A DNA stretch of 64,000 nucleotides from Tillandsia leiboldiana. Its lineage: Eukaryota > Streptophyta > Magnoliopsida > Poales > Bromeliaceae. The notes beneath the pieces are model-generated. The model had not been told where the DNA came from. It did not search any database and saw nothing but the letters and a program-made list of their open reading frames with translations. This document shows positions 30,020 through 41,379 of this stretch, in pieces. Location: NCBI GenBank assembly GCA_029204045.2, contig CM055068.1:35541345-35605344 (forward strand), written 5' to 3'. A program made the position numbers and the translations under genes. How positions within the stretch are numbered: position 1 is the first letter of the stretch; every line of letters begins with the position of its first letter.

Positions 30020-32047
30020 TTAAAGACAAGGAGGGGTTTCACCTTTGCATACCCAAACCTTTTGAGTTTTGGAGTATGTTGGCAATGGTTGAGAAGTTTT
30101 CCTTGATGAAGACGTCTTGCAAGATTGGTCTTTTTCTTTTGTCATCGTCTTGTTTGAAGTACTACCAATGTCCTTTTCTTTAGGAAAATCCTTCTTTGAA
30201 TTCCATGGAGTGAACTTATTGGTAGCAGTTGCAAGATGTGGTTGATTTGATCTTTGAGCTCCAATCTTGCAATTTCTTCCAATGTGCCCTGCAAAATTAC
30301 AACAAAAACATACCTTTGTGCTTGACGATTCTGAAGAGGATGAAGTAGGCTATGTTGTCGTTGGTTGTCATGATTTCCGGTGTCGGAGGAGGAGATACCG
30401 ACTGAGGCACAAAGACTGTCCCAACCGAACTAAAATTGTCTTCAGTTCGATTGTATCCGAGGCCGAACTTGTTTGTTTGAACCAAGACCAAGAAGTTTAT
30501 CCAACTTACTCCTTCCTAAAGAAAATTGCTGTAAGTCATCCTTGAGTTGGCAAATGGTCTCTGTCATTTCCAATTTTTCCCGTCGGGCCTCTCCGTAGAG
30601 CTTCAAGAAATAGTTCGCTTTGTTCACCATATCTATATAGTTCTTCTCGAGTTGCTCATTGGACTCTTGAAGGGAAACATTTCTTTTATCGGTTTATCCC
30701 TTTCCACTTCAAGATCGGTCGAGAGAGAAGTTACCCTTTTACTTCTTCTTCGAGATCCTGCAATCTCCCTCTCAACCCCTTGTTTGCTTAGCCGGTTTCT
30801 TTAAATCCCGTAAAGATCTGTGATAGGCTAGAGCAAATTCTTCACCTTCAGAATCATCCGATTCGTTGTCCGTTGCATTCTTTTCAACAGTGGAGTTGGA
30901 CAACGACTCGGATGTACTTGCCATAAAGCACATGAAGGGTGAAGATACGGACGCGTGGAATGCGGTGGAGCTCTTTTCTTCATCACTCGAAGACGACTCA
31001 TTTGACGTTGAGTTGTCATCCCAAGTGACGACTTGCATCGCCCTTCTTCTTTGCCGGATACTTGTTAGGGACACTCCGTTGCAATGTGGCCGTAGCCTCG
31101 ACATTTGAAGCATTGTAGTTGTCCTTCTGAACTTTTCTTATCCTTTGAGAAGTTCTCTTGCTTTCTTGACTTGTAACTTGAAGTACCCTTGCCTTTGTTC
31201 GACTTTCCGAAGGATGGAGATTTGCTTGAATTACCCCTTCGAAAGTTGCGGCGAAACTTCCTTGTCAAGAGAGCGAGCTGCTTCTCAAAATTCCTCCATA
31301 GGAAAAGGTTCTCGTCATCGTCTCTGAGGGAGGATGTATCCGCGTCTCTTCCTTAGTTGTTTTCAACGCATAACCTGAAGACTTAGAAGTGGATGCCTTT
31401 CCAGAAGAATTGTTAGTAGTAAATGTCATTTCATAAGTTTGTAATGGACCCAACTAATTCTTCTACCGTAGTTCGTCCGGGTGTTTAATAGTTTCAATGG
31501 CAGTAACCTTTGGGCGAAATCGTTCAGGAAGAGTTCTTAAGATCTTTCTTACAATCTTAAATTCTGGAATCTTCTCTCCCAGATTAGCACATGAGTTTAC
31601 GATGTCTTGCAATCGTGTATAGTAGTCCGTGAAAGATTCATTTTCTGCCATTAAGATAGAGTCAAACTTGCTCGTAAGCATTTGCAGTTTCTGAATCTTC
31701 ACGAGGTTAGTTCCCTCATGTGTAACCTGAAGAACATCCCAGATTTCTTTCGCAGTCTCACATGCCGAGACGCGAGAGAATTCAGTTTGAGATAAGGCAT
31801 TAAAAATAGCATTAATTCCCTTGCCATTGTAAGAAGATGAATCTAACTCTTCCTTGGTCCATTTCGACCTAGGTTTTAAGGTGCGAACATCACCAATAAA
31901 TTCAGTTGGATTAGACCATCCTAATTCAATTGATTGCCACACCCGTTCGTCGATGGAAATTAAAAAGGCTTTCATCCGTACTTTCCAGTACGCATAATTT
32001 GTTCCATCGAAGAACGGGGGTCGGTTGATGTTTCCACCTTCAACCAT
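30020..32047 (-). pseudogene. SIRE-like gag, unit 1, many small indels
   Basis: Corresponds to the intact gag at 38210-40231 but is split into several frames by about ten one- or few-base indels between 30340 and 31480 (for example extra bases near 30350, 30478, 31045, 31075 and 31285, missing ones near 30683, 30737 and 30782). The N-terminal 190 codons (31463-32047) are clean and start MVEGGNINRPPFFDG. The clustering suggests sequence error more than decay. Confidence 0.88.
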
Positions 32048-32066
32048 TGTTTACAACCCTATTCCC

Positions 32067-32078
32067 GCTCTGATACCA
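32067..32078 (-). other. Primer-binding site next to LTR copy 2
   Basis: The minus strand reads TGGTATCAGAGC two bases inside the LTR at 32081. Confidence 0.9.
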
Positions 32079-32080
32079 CT

Positions 32081-33414
32081 TGTTGGGTTATATGTAATAC
32101 GGATCTAAATAGGGGAAAAAACACCTAGAGGGGGGTGAATAGGTGTAAACGTATAAACACTCAAAAAATCGTTGCGATAAAACCCAATGCGGAAATAAAA
32201 AATATACGCAAGATTTTTACGTGGAAAACTCCATCACCGGAGTAAAAAACCACGGGACCGATAACACGGCAGAAATCCACTAGAATTAAAACACGTACAA
32301 GGTGATTTACCGTACACACTTACGACTCAACCTTTTCCATACGCTCCTAGAGGATCTTCTCCGCTCGCTCCGCGACGCTTCTCGAATCCACGATCTGCGC
32401 CCAACGCCGAATCCACGGCGTCCAACGTCGAATCCACGACGTCCGACCGAATCCACGGTCTTCACCCAATAGCACCCTTCGAATCCACGAACGTGCCTCG
32501 CTCCGAATCCACGAGAGCGGTTGAACCTTGAATCCACAAGGACACGCGAATCCACGCGCCGATTTTTGGGGTAAATCGTTGTTTTTGGGTGGTGATGATC
32601 CGCCGAATACTTAGATCAAAGATAGATCGGAAATACCATCTAAGTATTCATTAGTTTGATTCAACTCAAGATGTGAGTATGAAAACCTAGAATCAAACTA
32701 ATCAATATAGATGAAGAAACATAGAGTATTCTCTAATGATTTCCTTTCTTCTCTATATGTGGATCTAGAGCCGTATAAGATGATATATAAAATGACGGCT
32801 ATTTGGATTAACCCTAGAAAAAGAGTCATAGGGTCTATTTAGGTTAGAAACCCTAGGAAGGAGATAAGAATCAAAAACCTAACATTTCTGGAAATTTTAC
32901 GGACGGCGATCCGGATCGGATTAGCTGTGATCCGGATCGTCGTAACGAGTCAGGTAATTCCAGAAAAACGAAGGTTCGGGATCCGGATCGAAGTGCTTGA
33001 TCCGGATCGTTCATACAGTTCACCAAACATCAACGTTCGGGATCCGGATTGCGAAGCCTGATCCGGATCGTTCAAGGAGATGGTAAACTCAGTGTTCGGG
33101 ATCCGGATCAAGAGAGCTACGATCCGGATTGAACTGGTGTATGAACGAACCACCTTCGGGATCCGGATCGAACAACCTGATCCGATCCTGAACATGTCCC
33201 AGTCCAGTTTTTGATTTTTATGCAATGAAAGATTCTTCCAAGTGTTTTCTACACTACAAGAAGTATTCGGATCACACAAAATCTTTAGTTAAAACATACC
33301 TGATCCTTTTGAATTCTTCTTTCTTGAGATTGAGTTAAATGATCCAACTTTCTTCACCTTCAATCTTCAAGACTTGAGACTTTCACGAAACTACGCCAAC
33401 TCAAATTCGTAACC
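32081..33414 (-). repeat. SIRE-like LTR copy 2, shared middle LTR, ends at the gap
   Basis: Same sequence as copies 1 and 3 with several single-base losses. Its TATA site reads CTATTTAGG on the plus strand (32834-32843), lacking two bases of CTATTTATAGG, and the last palindrome is reduced to GATCCGATCC. Hairpins are at 32382-32558 and the palindrome array at 32908-33187. It breaks at GTAACC against the N run. Confidence 0.88.
32382..32558 (-). repeat. Hairpin array, LTR copy 2
   Basis: Same eight AATCCA-centred hairpins as 22517-22693. The seventh is a perfect CCTTG/CAAGG stem here. Confidence 0.85.
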
Positions 33415-33514
33415 NNNNNNNNNNNNNNNNNNNNNNNNNNNNNNNNNNNNNNNNNNNNNNNNNNNNNNNNNNNNNNNNNNNNNNNNNNNNNNNNNNNNNN
33501 NNNNNNNNNNNNNN
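33415..33514. other. Assembly gap, 100 N
   Basis: Exactly 100 N, the conventional size for a gap of unknown length. By comparison with unit 1, about 1.76 kb (23556-25314 equivalent) is missing: PPT, 3' UTR and most of the extra ORF. Confidence 0.97.
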
Positions 33515-34045
33515 AAAGACAATACCCAGTGGTCTCCGGGAAATCGCAAATGGAAGCAAAACCTATCTGGTCAAACAAAGTCCCAAACGTCCGGAGAACG
33601 CATGCGTTAGGCTTTACATCAACATGCCTTCTCCAATGAATTCTCGTTTTCAAAATCCTTTATTCTAGCCGAGCTGACAAAGTCTTGAGGAGGTGCTTGC
33701 CTATCACTGGTTGCTCAATGGAGATTCCTTGTGCACTCCCTCTTTTGCGAGCAACACTTTTTCTTCTTGTCTTCCCGAAGTTTCTTCCATTGGAGCTTTC
33801 CCTTTCTCAGCAGCAGTGGGCGGAGCCTTTGATGTTTTTGCAGGTGCTTTTCCCTTTGAAGCAGTCGGAACAGTCGTTGCTTCAACTTGCAGTTCATCCC
33901 AATTAATTGATTCCGTTTCAGATTCTGTATCGGAATCATCTTTAGCTTTCTTCGCTTTCTTAGCCTTCTTAGCCCTCTTGGGCTTGACAGTGTCTCTCGT
34001 ATGTACCATAGCCGCAAGTAGGAAAACAATCCAAGTGATCACCAT
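33515..34045 (-). pseudogene. Extra ORF, unit 2, truncated by the gap
   Basis: Equivalent to the first 170 or so codons of 24377-25849, with several single-base indels (near 33596, 33705 and 33775) that break the frame. The N-terminal part 33780-34045 is intact. Confidence 0.8.
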
Positions 34046-34568
34046 TTTGATTACTAGTGCAAAATGTATCCTGTTGAAACCAACTCAAGAACACACGAGA
34101 AAATTGTTAATGTTCAAAGATTGAAAAATTGTACCCAAACAATCATAATCATGTAGAGAGACTAAGAATCAAATTAGTTTTGCAAAAGGACTTTTAAAAA
34201 TAGATCAATTACATGATTTTCGAAAATCCTTATTATATGCCCTAAAACCGAAATTTTAGAAATCGAAGCCTAAAAATCCGTTAATCAGGAGAATACCTAG
34301 CATATAATCAAAACTAATCTACCAGAGTTCTTATTTCAAAAGAAATTTGATCAAAACCATCCACAAACAAAGTTGATCCAAGAAATTCATGACGTTTGAG
34401 GAGGAAAAGAGAAAAACGGTGAAAACCGAGATTTTTGATCAATAAAACTTACTTGGAGTTGAAGAACTTGAGTTTGAAAGCTTCCAGGAAGGATGAAATC
34501 TAGAGAGAGAGACTCTGGAAACTTTGGAACAAAAGATTGGAGTAAAAGAAATTAAAACCCTTTTGTTC

Positions 34569-34739
34569 TTTATAAAACCTAGCCGCGATCCGGATCAGTT
34601 CATAACTGCGATCCGGATCGGCTACCCGCAGTGAGAAACTGCGTTCGGGATCCGGATCGGCAGATACAATCCGGATCGTCAGCCCGCAGAAGAATTCCTG
34701 CGTTCGGGATCCGGATCATCTAGCCCGATCCGGATCGGC
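34569..34739 (-). promoter_or_regulatory. Internal promoter candidate, unit 2
   Basis: Same palindrome array and TTTTATAAA (34569-34577) as in unit 1; all six palindromes are kept. Confidence 0.6.
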
Positions 34740-35675
34740 TCCAACTTTTTCTTTAGAAAATTTCAGAGAAATTCAAGAAAAACAGAAAAAGATTGTAAGC
34801 ACAAATGTGTATCAACTTTAAACAAAAATCATCGTTTCATACAACAAGAATTAGATTATGCCAAATCTATCAATAATATCCAAAAATGAAACGAAAATTT
34901 ACAAAAATTAAATCCCTTAAAGTTGAACACCTTCAATTACATCTAACTTGATCTTATGAGTAATGCCTTTATCAAATCATCAATTCAGTAAAGAAAATGA
35001 AATACAAAGATCAATAGATGTTTGAAATCCCAAATATAATAGATAATGTATCTAGACAATCTGTTGAAGAGAGTGGCTCTTAGAGCATCTTTCTTTAAAA
35101 ACCCACCTTATACCAACCTTGAAATTTGACGGAGTCAAGTATTTCAACATGCATTTTACTTAATCAAAAATTTGAACAACCATGCTTGGTATACATGTGG
35201 TAGCTGCACACAATACTCGGACGACCGAGGTGGTAGCTCTTTCCTCCATGTGGTGGTAGTTTTCACACTCCTCATTGGGATGTAACTCTTTCCACATCTT
35301 TTGAGCATTTTACTTTTTCTATGACTCCCCCTCAATTGGCTATCAATTATTTAAGATATAAAGTATTCAACCAAATATTGATCTCGATTTCATACTCGAC
35401 TAAGCAGTCAATAAGATAATGACTATGCCAAGAGATCATAGAGAGAGAGAAATTGACTTTGATCACTTAGAAGATGATTTAATTAACATAAATGATCATT
35501 GCAACAGTGAAATATTATGATGGCAAAAGCATAATAAATTTCTAAATGTGCGAAAAGATGCAATTAAAGTCAATTATGATCTATGCTCAATTAATGTCCT
35601 ATGTACAAACATAGATAATGAACAAAACAAAAACAAATACAAAACCTATCCTAAGCAAAGGTTTCAAAAAGAAGT

Positions 35676-38180
35676 TTATTTCAAGGAAAGCATTCCAATT
35701 GCTTTTCGTAAATGAATAAAACGTTTTTGATCCAAAGGTTTTGTTAGAATGTCAGCTAATTGATCCTCAGTTGAAATATATGAAAGTTGAAGAGTATTTG
35801 ATTCAACTAGCTCTCTAAGAAAATGATATCTAAGTTCAATATGTTTTGTTCTAGAGTGCAACACAGGGTTTTTAGAAATGTTAATTGCACTTGTGTTGTC
35901 ACAAAGAATTGTTACCGAAGATGCTGAAATGCGGAAATCGCTCAATACGCTTTTCATCCAAATGAGTTGAGTTGAGCAACTTCCAGCTGAAATGTATTCC
36001 GCTTCGGCAGTCGAGAGTGCTATGCAGTTCTGCTTTTTACTGTGCCATGCAACAAGGCAATGGCCAAGATAGAAGCATGCACCACTCGTGCTTTTCCGAT
36101 CATCCACTGATCCTGCCCAATCGGCATCTGAGTATCCAACAATATCCAAACTTGTTCCCATAGGATACCAAATTCCGAAATTAATTGATCCTTTGATATA
36201 CCGGATGATCCTTTTCACCGCTTTCAGGTGAACCTCCTTTGGTGCTGATTGATATCTCGCGCAAATCCCAACACCAAAAGATATATCCGGGCGACTAGCC
36301 GTGAGGTAAAGTAGACTTCCAATCATACTTCGATACAGTTTCTCGTCTACATTCTCACTATGTGATTCACTTCCAAGTCCCTTGTGGCTAGTTCCCATTG
36401 GAGTCGGAAAATCTTTACAATTTTCTAGATCAAACTTTTTGACCAACTCCATTGCATACTTGGATTGACTCAAGTGAATACCTTCATCATTTTGTTTAAT
36501 TTGCAATCCAAGGAAATAAGTCAATTCGCCCATCATGGACATCTCAAATTCGCTTTCCATGGTCTCCGCGAATTTAGAAGCATCATTATCTCTTGTTGCG
36601 CCAAATACAATGTCATCGACATAGATTTGTGCTACAATGAAATTGCTTTGATAATGCTTCACAAAGAGAGTCCTATCAGCTCCCCCTCGAGTATAGCCCT
36701 TCTCCAAAAGGTGCTTTGTTAACCTTTCGTACCATGCTCGCGGTGCTTGTTTCAGACCGTAAAGAGCCTTTTTCAAACGAAAAACATGGTTAGGTTGTTT
36801 ATGATCTATAAAACCTTTCGGTTGAGCCACATAAACTTCCTCATTTAAAAACCCATTTAGAAATGCGCTCTTAACGTCCATTTGAAATAATTTGATTTTA
36901 AAATGACAAGCAATAGCAAATAGTATACGAATGGACTCGAGTCTAGCTACAGGGGCGAATGTTTCGTCAAAGTCTATACCTTCTACTTGAGAGTAGCCTT
37001 GAGCAACTAATCGTGCCTTGTTCATGATGATAGTACCATCCTCATTTTTCTTGTTCTTGAAGATCCATTTGGTACCTATCACATTGTGTTGCTTTGGAGG
37101 CTTCGTTAATTCCCAGACTTTGTTTCGCTCAAATTGATGGAGCTCTTCCTGTATTGCTTTAATCCAGTAGTCATCCTGAAGAGCTTCATCTATGTTCTTT
37201 GGTTCGATTAAAGATACGTAGCAAGCGAATCCACAAACCAACTGCCTCCGAGTTCTGACTCCTTCTTGTGGATCTCCAATAATATTCGATTCCGGATGAT
37301 CCTTGGAGATTCGTAACGTTTGTTGAAACGGAGTACTCGGAGATACATGAGATGATTCCTGCACATCAGATAAACTTGAAGAACCATTAGATGCATCGTT
37401 AATATTGGAAGTATTATTATGAGAAGATACATTAGCAGGAGAATCATCATCTAGAGAGATATCGAGGGTAGATTTTCCAGATCCAAAGTGAAAAGCTTCA
37501 TCTACTTTAACATTTATAGATTCTACGATCGTCTTAGATTCAATGTTAAATACTCGATATGCTCTGCTATTCGTAGAATAACCCAAAAAGATCCCTTCAT
37601 CACTTCGAGAGTCGAACTTTCCAAGATTTTCACGGTCACGTAAAATGTAACATCGACTCCCGAAGACACAAAAATATTTGATGTTGGGTTTTCTACTAAA
37701 CCACAGCTCATATGGTGTATTTAAAGTTCTTGGGCGCAAGTAAACTCTATTAATGACATAGACAGCGGTGTTCACGGCTTCAGCCCAAAAATGTAGCAGT
37801 AAATTCCGGCTATGAAGCATCACACGCGCCATCTCTTGAACAACCCTGTTCTTGCGCTCAACAACACCATTCTGCTGAGGTGTATAGGGTGCCGAGAATT
37901 CATGTTTAATGCCATTTGAAGTGCAAAAATCAATGAATTTTGAATTTGTGAATTCTCCACCTCTATCACTTCTAACACGAATGATCTTTTCATTCTTTTC
38001 AATCATAATACGATGGCAAATCTCATGAAAAGAGTCAAACGTATCAGCTTTCTCTTTTAAAAATGCTACCCAAGAAAACCGAGAGAAATCATCAACCAAT
38101 AAAAAAATGTACCATTTACCTCCCAAAGATGGTTGACGGGTCGGCCAAAAGAAAAAGGAAGAAAAGAAAGTAGTATACAT
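35676..38180 (-). CDS. SIRE-like pol, unit 2 (834 aa): integrase core, RT, RNase H; protease missing
   Basis: Intact frame. Integrase core starts at about residue 13 (PTRQPSLGGK) with D72 in RSDRGGEF and E108 in GVVERKNR. The upstream HxD motif carrying the first catalytic aspartate, the HHCC zinc domain and the protease are all absent. RT spans about 355-600 (KWIFKNKK, YVDDIVFG at about 520) and RNase H about 660-834 (YSDADWAGS, AEAEYIS). The first dozen residues (MYTTFFSSFFFW) are junction sequence, so the ATG is fortuitous. RT and RNase H look complete, but the product could not process itself or integrate by known mechanisms, so the element would be non-autonomous. Confidence 0.85.
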   Translation of the reverse strand: MYTTFFSSFFFWPTRQPSLGGKWYIFLLVDDFSRFSWVAFLKEKADTFDSFHEICHRIMIEKNEKIIRVRSDRGGEFTNSKFIDFCTSNGIKHEFSAPYTPQQNGVVERKNRVVQEMARVMLHSRNLLLHFWAEAVNTAVYVINRVYLRPRTLNTPYELWFSRKPNIKYFCVFGSRCYILRDRENLGKFDSRSDEGIFLGYSTNSRAYRVFNIESKTIVESINVKVDEAFHFGSGKSTLDISLDDDSPANVSSHNNTSNINDASNGSSSLSDVQESSHVSPSTPFQQTLRISKDHPESNIIGDPQEGVRTRRQLVCGFACYVSLIEPKNIDEALQDDYWIKAIQEELHQFERNKVWELTKPPKQHNVIGTKWIFKNKKNEDGTIIMNKARLVAQGYSQVEGIDFDETFAPVARLESIRILFAIACHFKIKLFQMDVKSAFLNGFLNEEVYVAQPKGFIDHKQPNHVFRLKKALYGLKQAPRAWYERLTKHLLEKGYTRGGADRTLFVKHYQSNFIVAQIYVDDIVFGATRDNDASKFAETMESEFEMSMMGELTYFLGLQIKQNDEGIHLSQSKYAMELVKKFDLENCKDFPTPMGTSHKGLGSESHSENVDEKLYRSMIGSLLYLTASRPDISFGVGICARYQSAPKEVHLKAVKRIIRYIKGSINFGIWYPMGTSLDIVGYSDADWAGSVDDRKSTSGACFYLGHCLVAWHSKKQNCIALSTAEAEYISAGSCSTQLIWMKSVLSDFRISASSVTILCDNTSAINISKNPVLHSRTKHIELRYHFLRELVESNTLQLSYISTEDQLADILTKPLDQKRFIHLRKAIGMLSLK

Positions 38181-38209
38181 AAACTACACAAGATTTAATC
38201 GAAGAACGA

Positions 38210-40231
38210 TTAAAGACAAGGAGGGGTTTCACCTTTGCATACCCAAACCTTTTGAGTTTTGGAGTATGTTGGCAATGGTTGAGAAGTTTTCCTTGATGAA
38301 GACGTCTTGCAAGATTGGTCTTTTTCTTTTGTCATCGTCTTGTTTGAAGTACTACCAATGTCCTTTTCTTTAGGAAAATCCTTCTTTGAATTCCATGGAG
38401 TGAACTTATTGGTAGCAGTTGCAAGATGTGGTTGATTTGATCTTTGAGCTCCAATCTTGCAATTTCTTCCAATGTGCCCTGCAAAATTACAACAAAAACA
38501 TACCTTTGTGCTTGACGATTCTGAAGAGGATGAAGTAGGCTTGTTGTCGTTGGTTGTCATGATTTCCGGTGTCGGAGGAGGAGATACCGACTGAGGCACA
38601 AAGACTGTCCCAACCGAACTAAAATTGTCTTCAGTTCGATTGTATCCGAGGCCGAACTTGTTTGTTTGACCAAGACCAAGAAGTTTATCCAACTTACTCC
38701 TTCCTAAAGAAAATTGCTGTAAGTCATCCTTGAGTTGGCAAATGGTCTCTGTCATTTCCAATTTTTCCCGTCGGGCCTCTCCGTAGAGCTTCAAGAAATA
38801 GTTCGCTTTGTTCACCATATCTATATAGTTCTTCTCGAGTTGCTCATTGGACTCTTGAAGGGAAACATTTTCTTTTATCGGTTTATCCCTTTCCACTTCA
38901 AGATCGGTCGAGAGAGAAGTTACCCTTTTTACTTCTTCTTCGAGATCCTGCAATCTCCCTCTCAACCCCTTGTTTTGCTTAGCCGGTTTCTTTAAATCCC
39001 GTAAAGATCTGTGATAGGCTAGAGCAAATTCTTCACCTTCCGAATCATCCGATTCGTTGTCCGTTGCATTCTTTTCAACAGTGGAGTTGGACAACGACTC
39101 GGATGTACTTGCCATAAAGCACATGAAGGGTGAAGATACGGACGCGTGGAATGCGGTGGAGCTCTTTTCTTCATCACTCGAAGACGACTCATTTGACGTT
39201 GAGTTGTCATCCCAAGTGACGACTTGCATCGCCTTCTTCTTTGCCGGATACTTGTTAGGACACTCCGTTGCAATGTGGCCGTAGCCTCGACATTTGAAGC
39301 ATTGTAGTTGTCCTTCTGAACTTTTCTTATCCTTTGAGAAGTTCTCTTGCTTTCTTGACTTGTAACTTGAAGTACCCTTGCCTTTGTTCGACTTTCCGAA
39401 GGATGGAGATTTGCTTGAATTACCCCTTCGAAAGTTGCGGCGAAACTTCCTTGTCAAGAGAGCGAGCTGCTTCTCAAATTCCTCCATAGAAAGGTTCTCG
39501 TCATCGTCTGAGGAGGATGTATCCGCGTCTTCTTCCTTAGTTGTTTTCAACGCATAACCTGAAGACTTAGAAGTGGATGCCTTTCCAGAAGAATTGTTAG
39601 TAGTAAATGTCATTTCATAAGTTTGTAATGGACCAACTAATTCTTCTACACGTATTTCGTCCGGGTGTTTAATCGTTTCAATGGCAGTAACCTTTGGGCG
39701 AAATCGTTCAGGAAGAGTTCTTAAGATCTTTCTTACAATCTTAAATTCTGGAATCTTCTCTCCCAGATTAGCACATGAGTTTACGATGTCTTGCAATCGT
39801 GTATAGTAGTCCGTGAAAGATTCATTTTCTGCCATTAAGATAGAGTCAAACTTGCTCGTAAGCATTTGCAGTTTCTGAATCTTCACGAGGTTAGTTCCCT
39901 CATGTGTAACCTGAAGAACATCCCAGATTTCTTTCGCAGTCTCACATGCCGAGACGCGAGAGAATTCAGTTTGAGATAAGGCATTAAAAATAGCATTAAT
40001 TCCCTTGCCATTGTAAGAAGATGAATCTAACTCTTCCTTGGTCCATTTCGACCTAGGTTTTAAGGTGCGAACATCACCAGTAAATTCAGTTGGATTAGAC
40101 CATCCTAATTCAATTGATTGCCACACCCGTTCGTCGATGGAAATTAAAAAGGCTTTCATCCGTACTTTCCAGTACGCATAATTTGTTCCATCGAAGAACG
40201 GGGGTCGGTTGATGTTTCCACCTTCAACCAT
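38210..40231 (-). CDS. SIRE-like Gag, unit 2 (673 aa), intact
   Basis: The ATG lies 20 bp from the PBS, with no competing start. Residues 1-200 are a UBN2/DUF4219-type copia Gag (GTNYAYWKVRMKAFL). Then come a Ser-rich acidic linker, a basic stretch (RKFRRNFRRGN), a first CCHC knuckle at about 311-324 (CFKCRGYGHIATEC), an acidic segment, a coiled-coil region at about 405-510, a second knuckle at about 578-591 (CFCCNFAGHIGRNC) and a C-terminus with KVWVCKGE, after which the frame stops where protease should begin. Gag forms the particle and its knuckles bind RNA. Long Gag with two separated knuckles suggests the SIRE/Maximus group. Confidence 0.9.
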   Translation of the reverse strand: MVEGGNINRPPFFDGTNYAYWKVRMKAFLISIDERVWQSIELGWSNPTEFTGDVRTLKPRSKWTKEELDSSSYNGKGINAIFNALSQTEFSRVSACETAKEIWDVLQVTHEGTNLVKIQKLQMLTSKFDSILMAENESFTDYYTRLQDIVNSCANLGEKIPEFKIVRKILRTLPERFRPKVTAIETIKHPDEIRVEELVGPLQTYEMTFTTNNSSGKASTSKSSGYALKTTKEEDADTSSSDDDENLSMEEFEKQLALLTRKFRRNFRRGNSSKSPSFGKSNKGKGTSSYKSRKQENFSKDKKSSEGQLQCFKCRGYGHIATECPNKYPAKKKAMQVVTWDDNSTSNESSSSDEEKSSTAFHASVSSPFMCFMASTSESLSNSTVEKNATDNESDDSEGEEFALAYHRSLRDLKKPAKQNKGLRGRLQDLEEEVKRVTSLSTDLEVERDKPIKENVSLQESNEQLEKNYIDMVNKANYFLKLYGEARREKLEMTETICQLKDDLQQFSLGRSKLDKLLGLGQTNKFGLGYNRTEDNFSSVGTVFVPQSVSPPPTPEIMTTNDNKPTSSSSESSSTKVCFCCNFAGHIGRNCKIGAQRSNQPHLATATNKFTPWNSKKDFPKEKDIGSTSNKTMTKEKDQSCKTSSSRKTSQPLPTYSKTQKVWVCKGETPPCL

Positions 40232-40250
40232 TGTTTACAACCCTATTCCC

Positions 40251-40262
40251 GCTCTGATACCA
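40251..40262 (-). other. Primer-binding site of the array's 5' LTR
   Basis: The minus strand reads TGGTATCAGAGC, two bases inside the LTR at 40265. Confidence 0.92.
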
Positions 40263-40567
40263 CTTGTTGGGTTATATGTAATAAGGATCTAAATAGGGGA
40301 AAAAAACACCTAGAGGGGGGTGAATAGGTGTAAACGTATAAACACTCAAAAATCGTTGCGATAAAAACCCAATGCGGAAATAAAAAATAATACGCAAGAT
40401 TTTTACGTGGAAAACTCCATCACCGGAGTAAAAAACCACGGGACCGATAACACGGCAGAAATCCACTAGAATTAAAACACGTACAAGGTGATTTACCGTA
40501 CACAATTACGACTCAACCTTTTCCATACGCTCCTAGAGGATCTTCTCCGCTCGCTCCGCGACGCTTC

Positions 40568-40744
40568 TCGAATCCACGATCTGCGCCCAACGCCGAATCC
40601 ACGGCGTCCAACGTCGAATCCACGACGTCCGACCGAATCCACGGTCTTCACCCAATAGCACCCTTCGAATCCACGAACGTGCCTCGCTCCGAATCCACGA
40701 GAGCGGTTGAACCTTGAATCCACAAGGACACGCGAATCCACGCG
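40568..40744 (-). repeat. Hairpin array, LTR copy 3
   Basis: Same eight AATCCA hairpins as copy 1, all with intact stems. This is the copy that would be in the 5' leader of the RNA. Confidence 0.85.
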
Positions 40745-41021
40745 CCGATTTTTGGGGTAAATCGTTGTTTTTGGGTGGTGATGATCCGCCGAATACTTAG
40801 ATCAAAGATAGATCGGAAATACCATCTAAGTATTCATTAGTTTGATTCAACTCAAGATGTGAGTATGAAAACCTAGAATCAAACTAATCAATATAGATGA
40901 AGAAACATAGAGTATTCTCTAATGATTTCCTTTCTTCTCTATATGTGGATCTAGAGCCGTATAAGATGATATATGAAAATGACGGCTATTTGGATTAACC
41001 CTAGAAAAAGAGTCATAGGGT

Positions 41022-41379
41022 CTATTTATAGGTTAGAAACCCTAGGAAGGAGATAAGAATCAAAAACCTAACATTTCTGGAGATTTTACGGACGGCGATC
41101 CGGATCGGATTAGCTGTGATCCGGATCGTCGTAACGAGTCAGGTAATTCCAGAAAAACGAAGGTTCGGGATCCGGATCGAAGTGCTTGATCCGGATCGTT
41201 CATACAGTTCACCAAACATCAACGTTCGGGATCCGGATTGCGAAGCCTGATCCGGATCGTTCAAGGAAGATGGTAAACTCAGTGTTCGGGATCCGGATCA
41301 AGAGAGGCTACGATCCGGATTGAACTGGTGTATGAACGAACCACCTTCGGGATCCGGATCGAACAACCTGATCCGGATC
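41022..41379 (-). promoter_or_regulatory. Promoter of the 5' LTR: TATA plus CCGG-palindrome array
   Basis: CTATAAATAG at 41022-41031 (minus) and ten GATCCGGATC-type palindromes at 41097-41379. This would drive the gag-pol RNA. Confidence 0.75.

Noticed and set aside
30020..32047. Programmed frameshifting within SIRE-like gag of unit 1
   Set aside because: About ten indels in both directions, absent from the twin copy; sequence error or decay explains them better.
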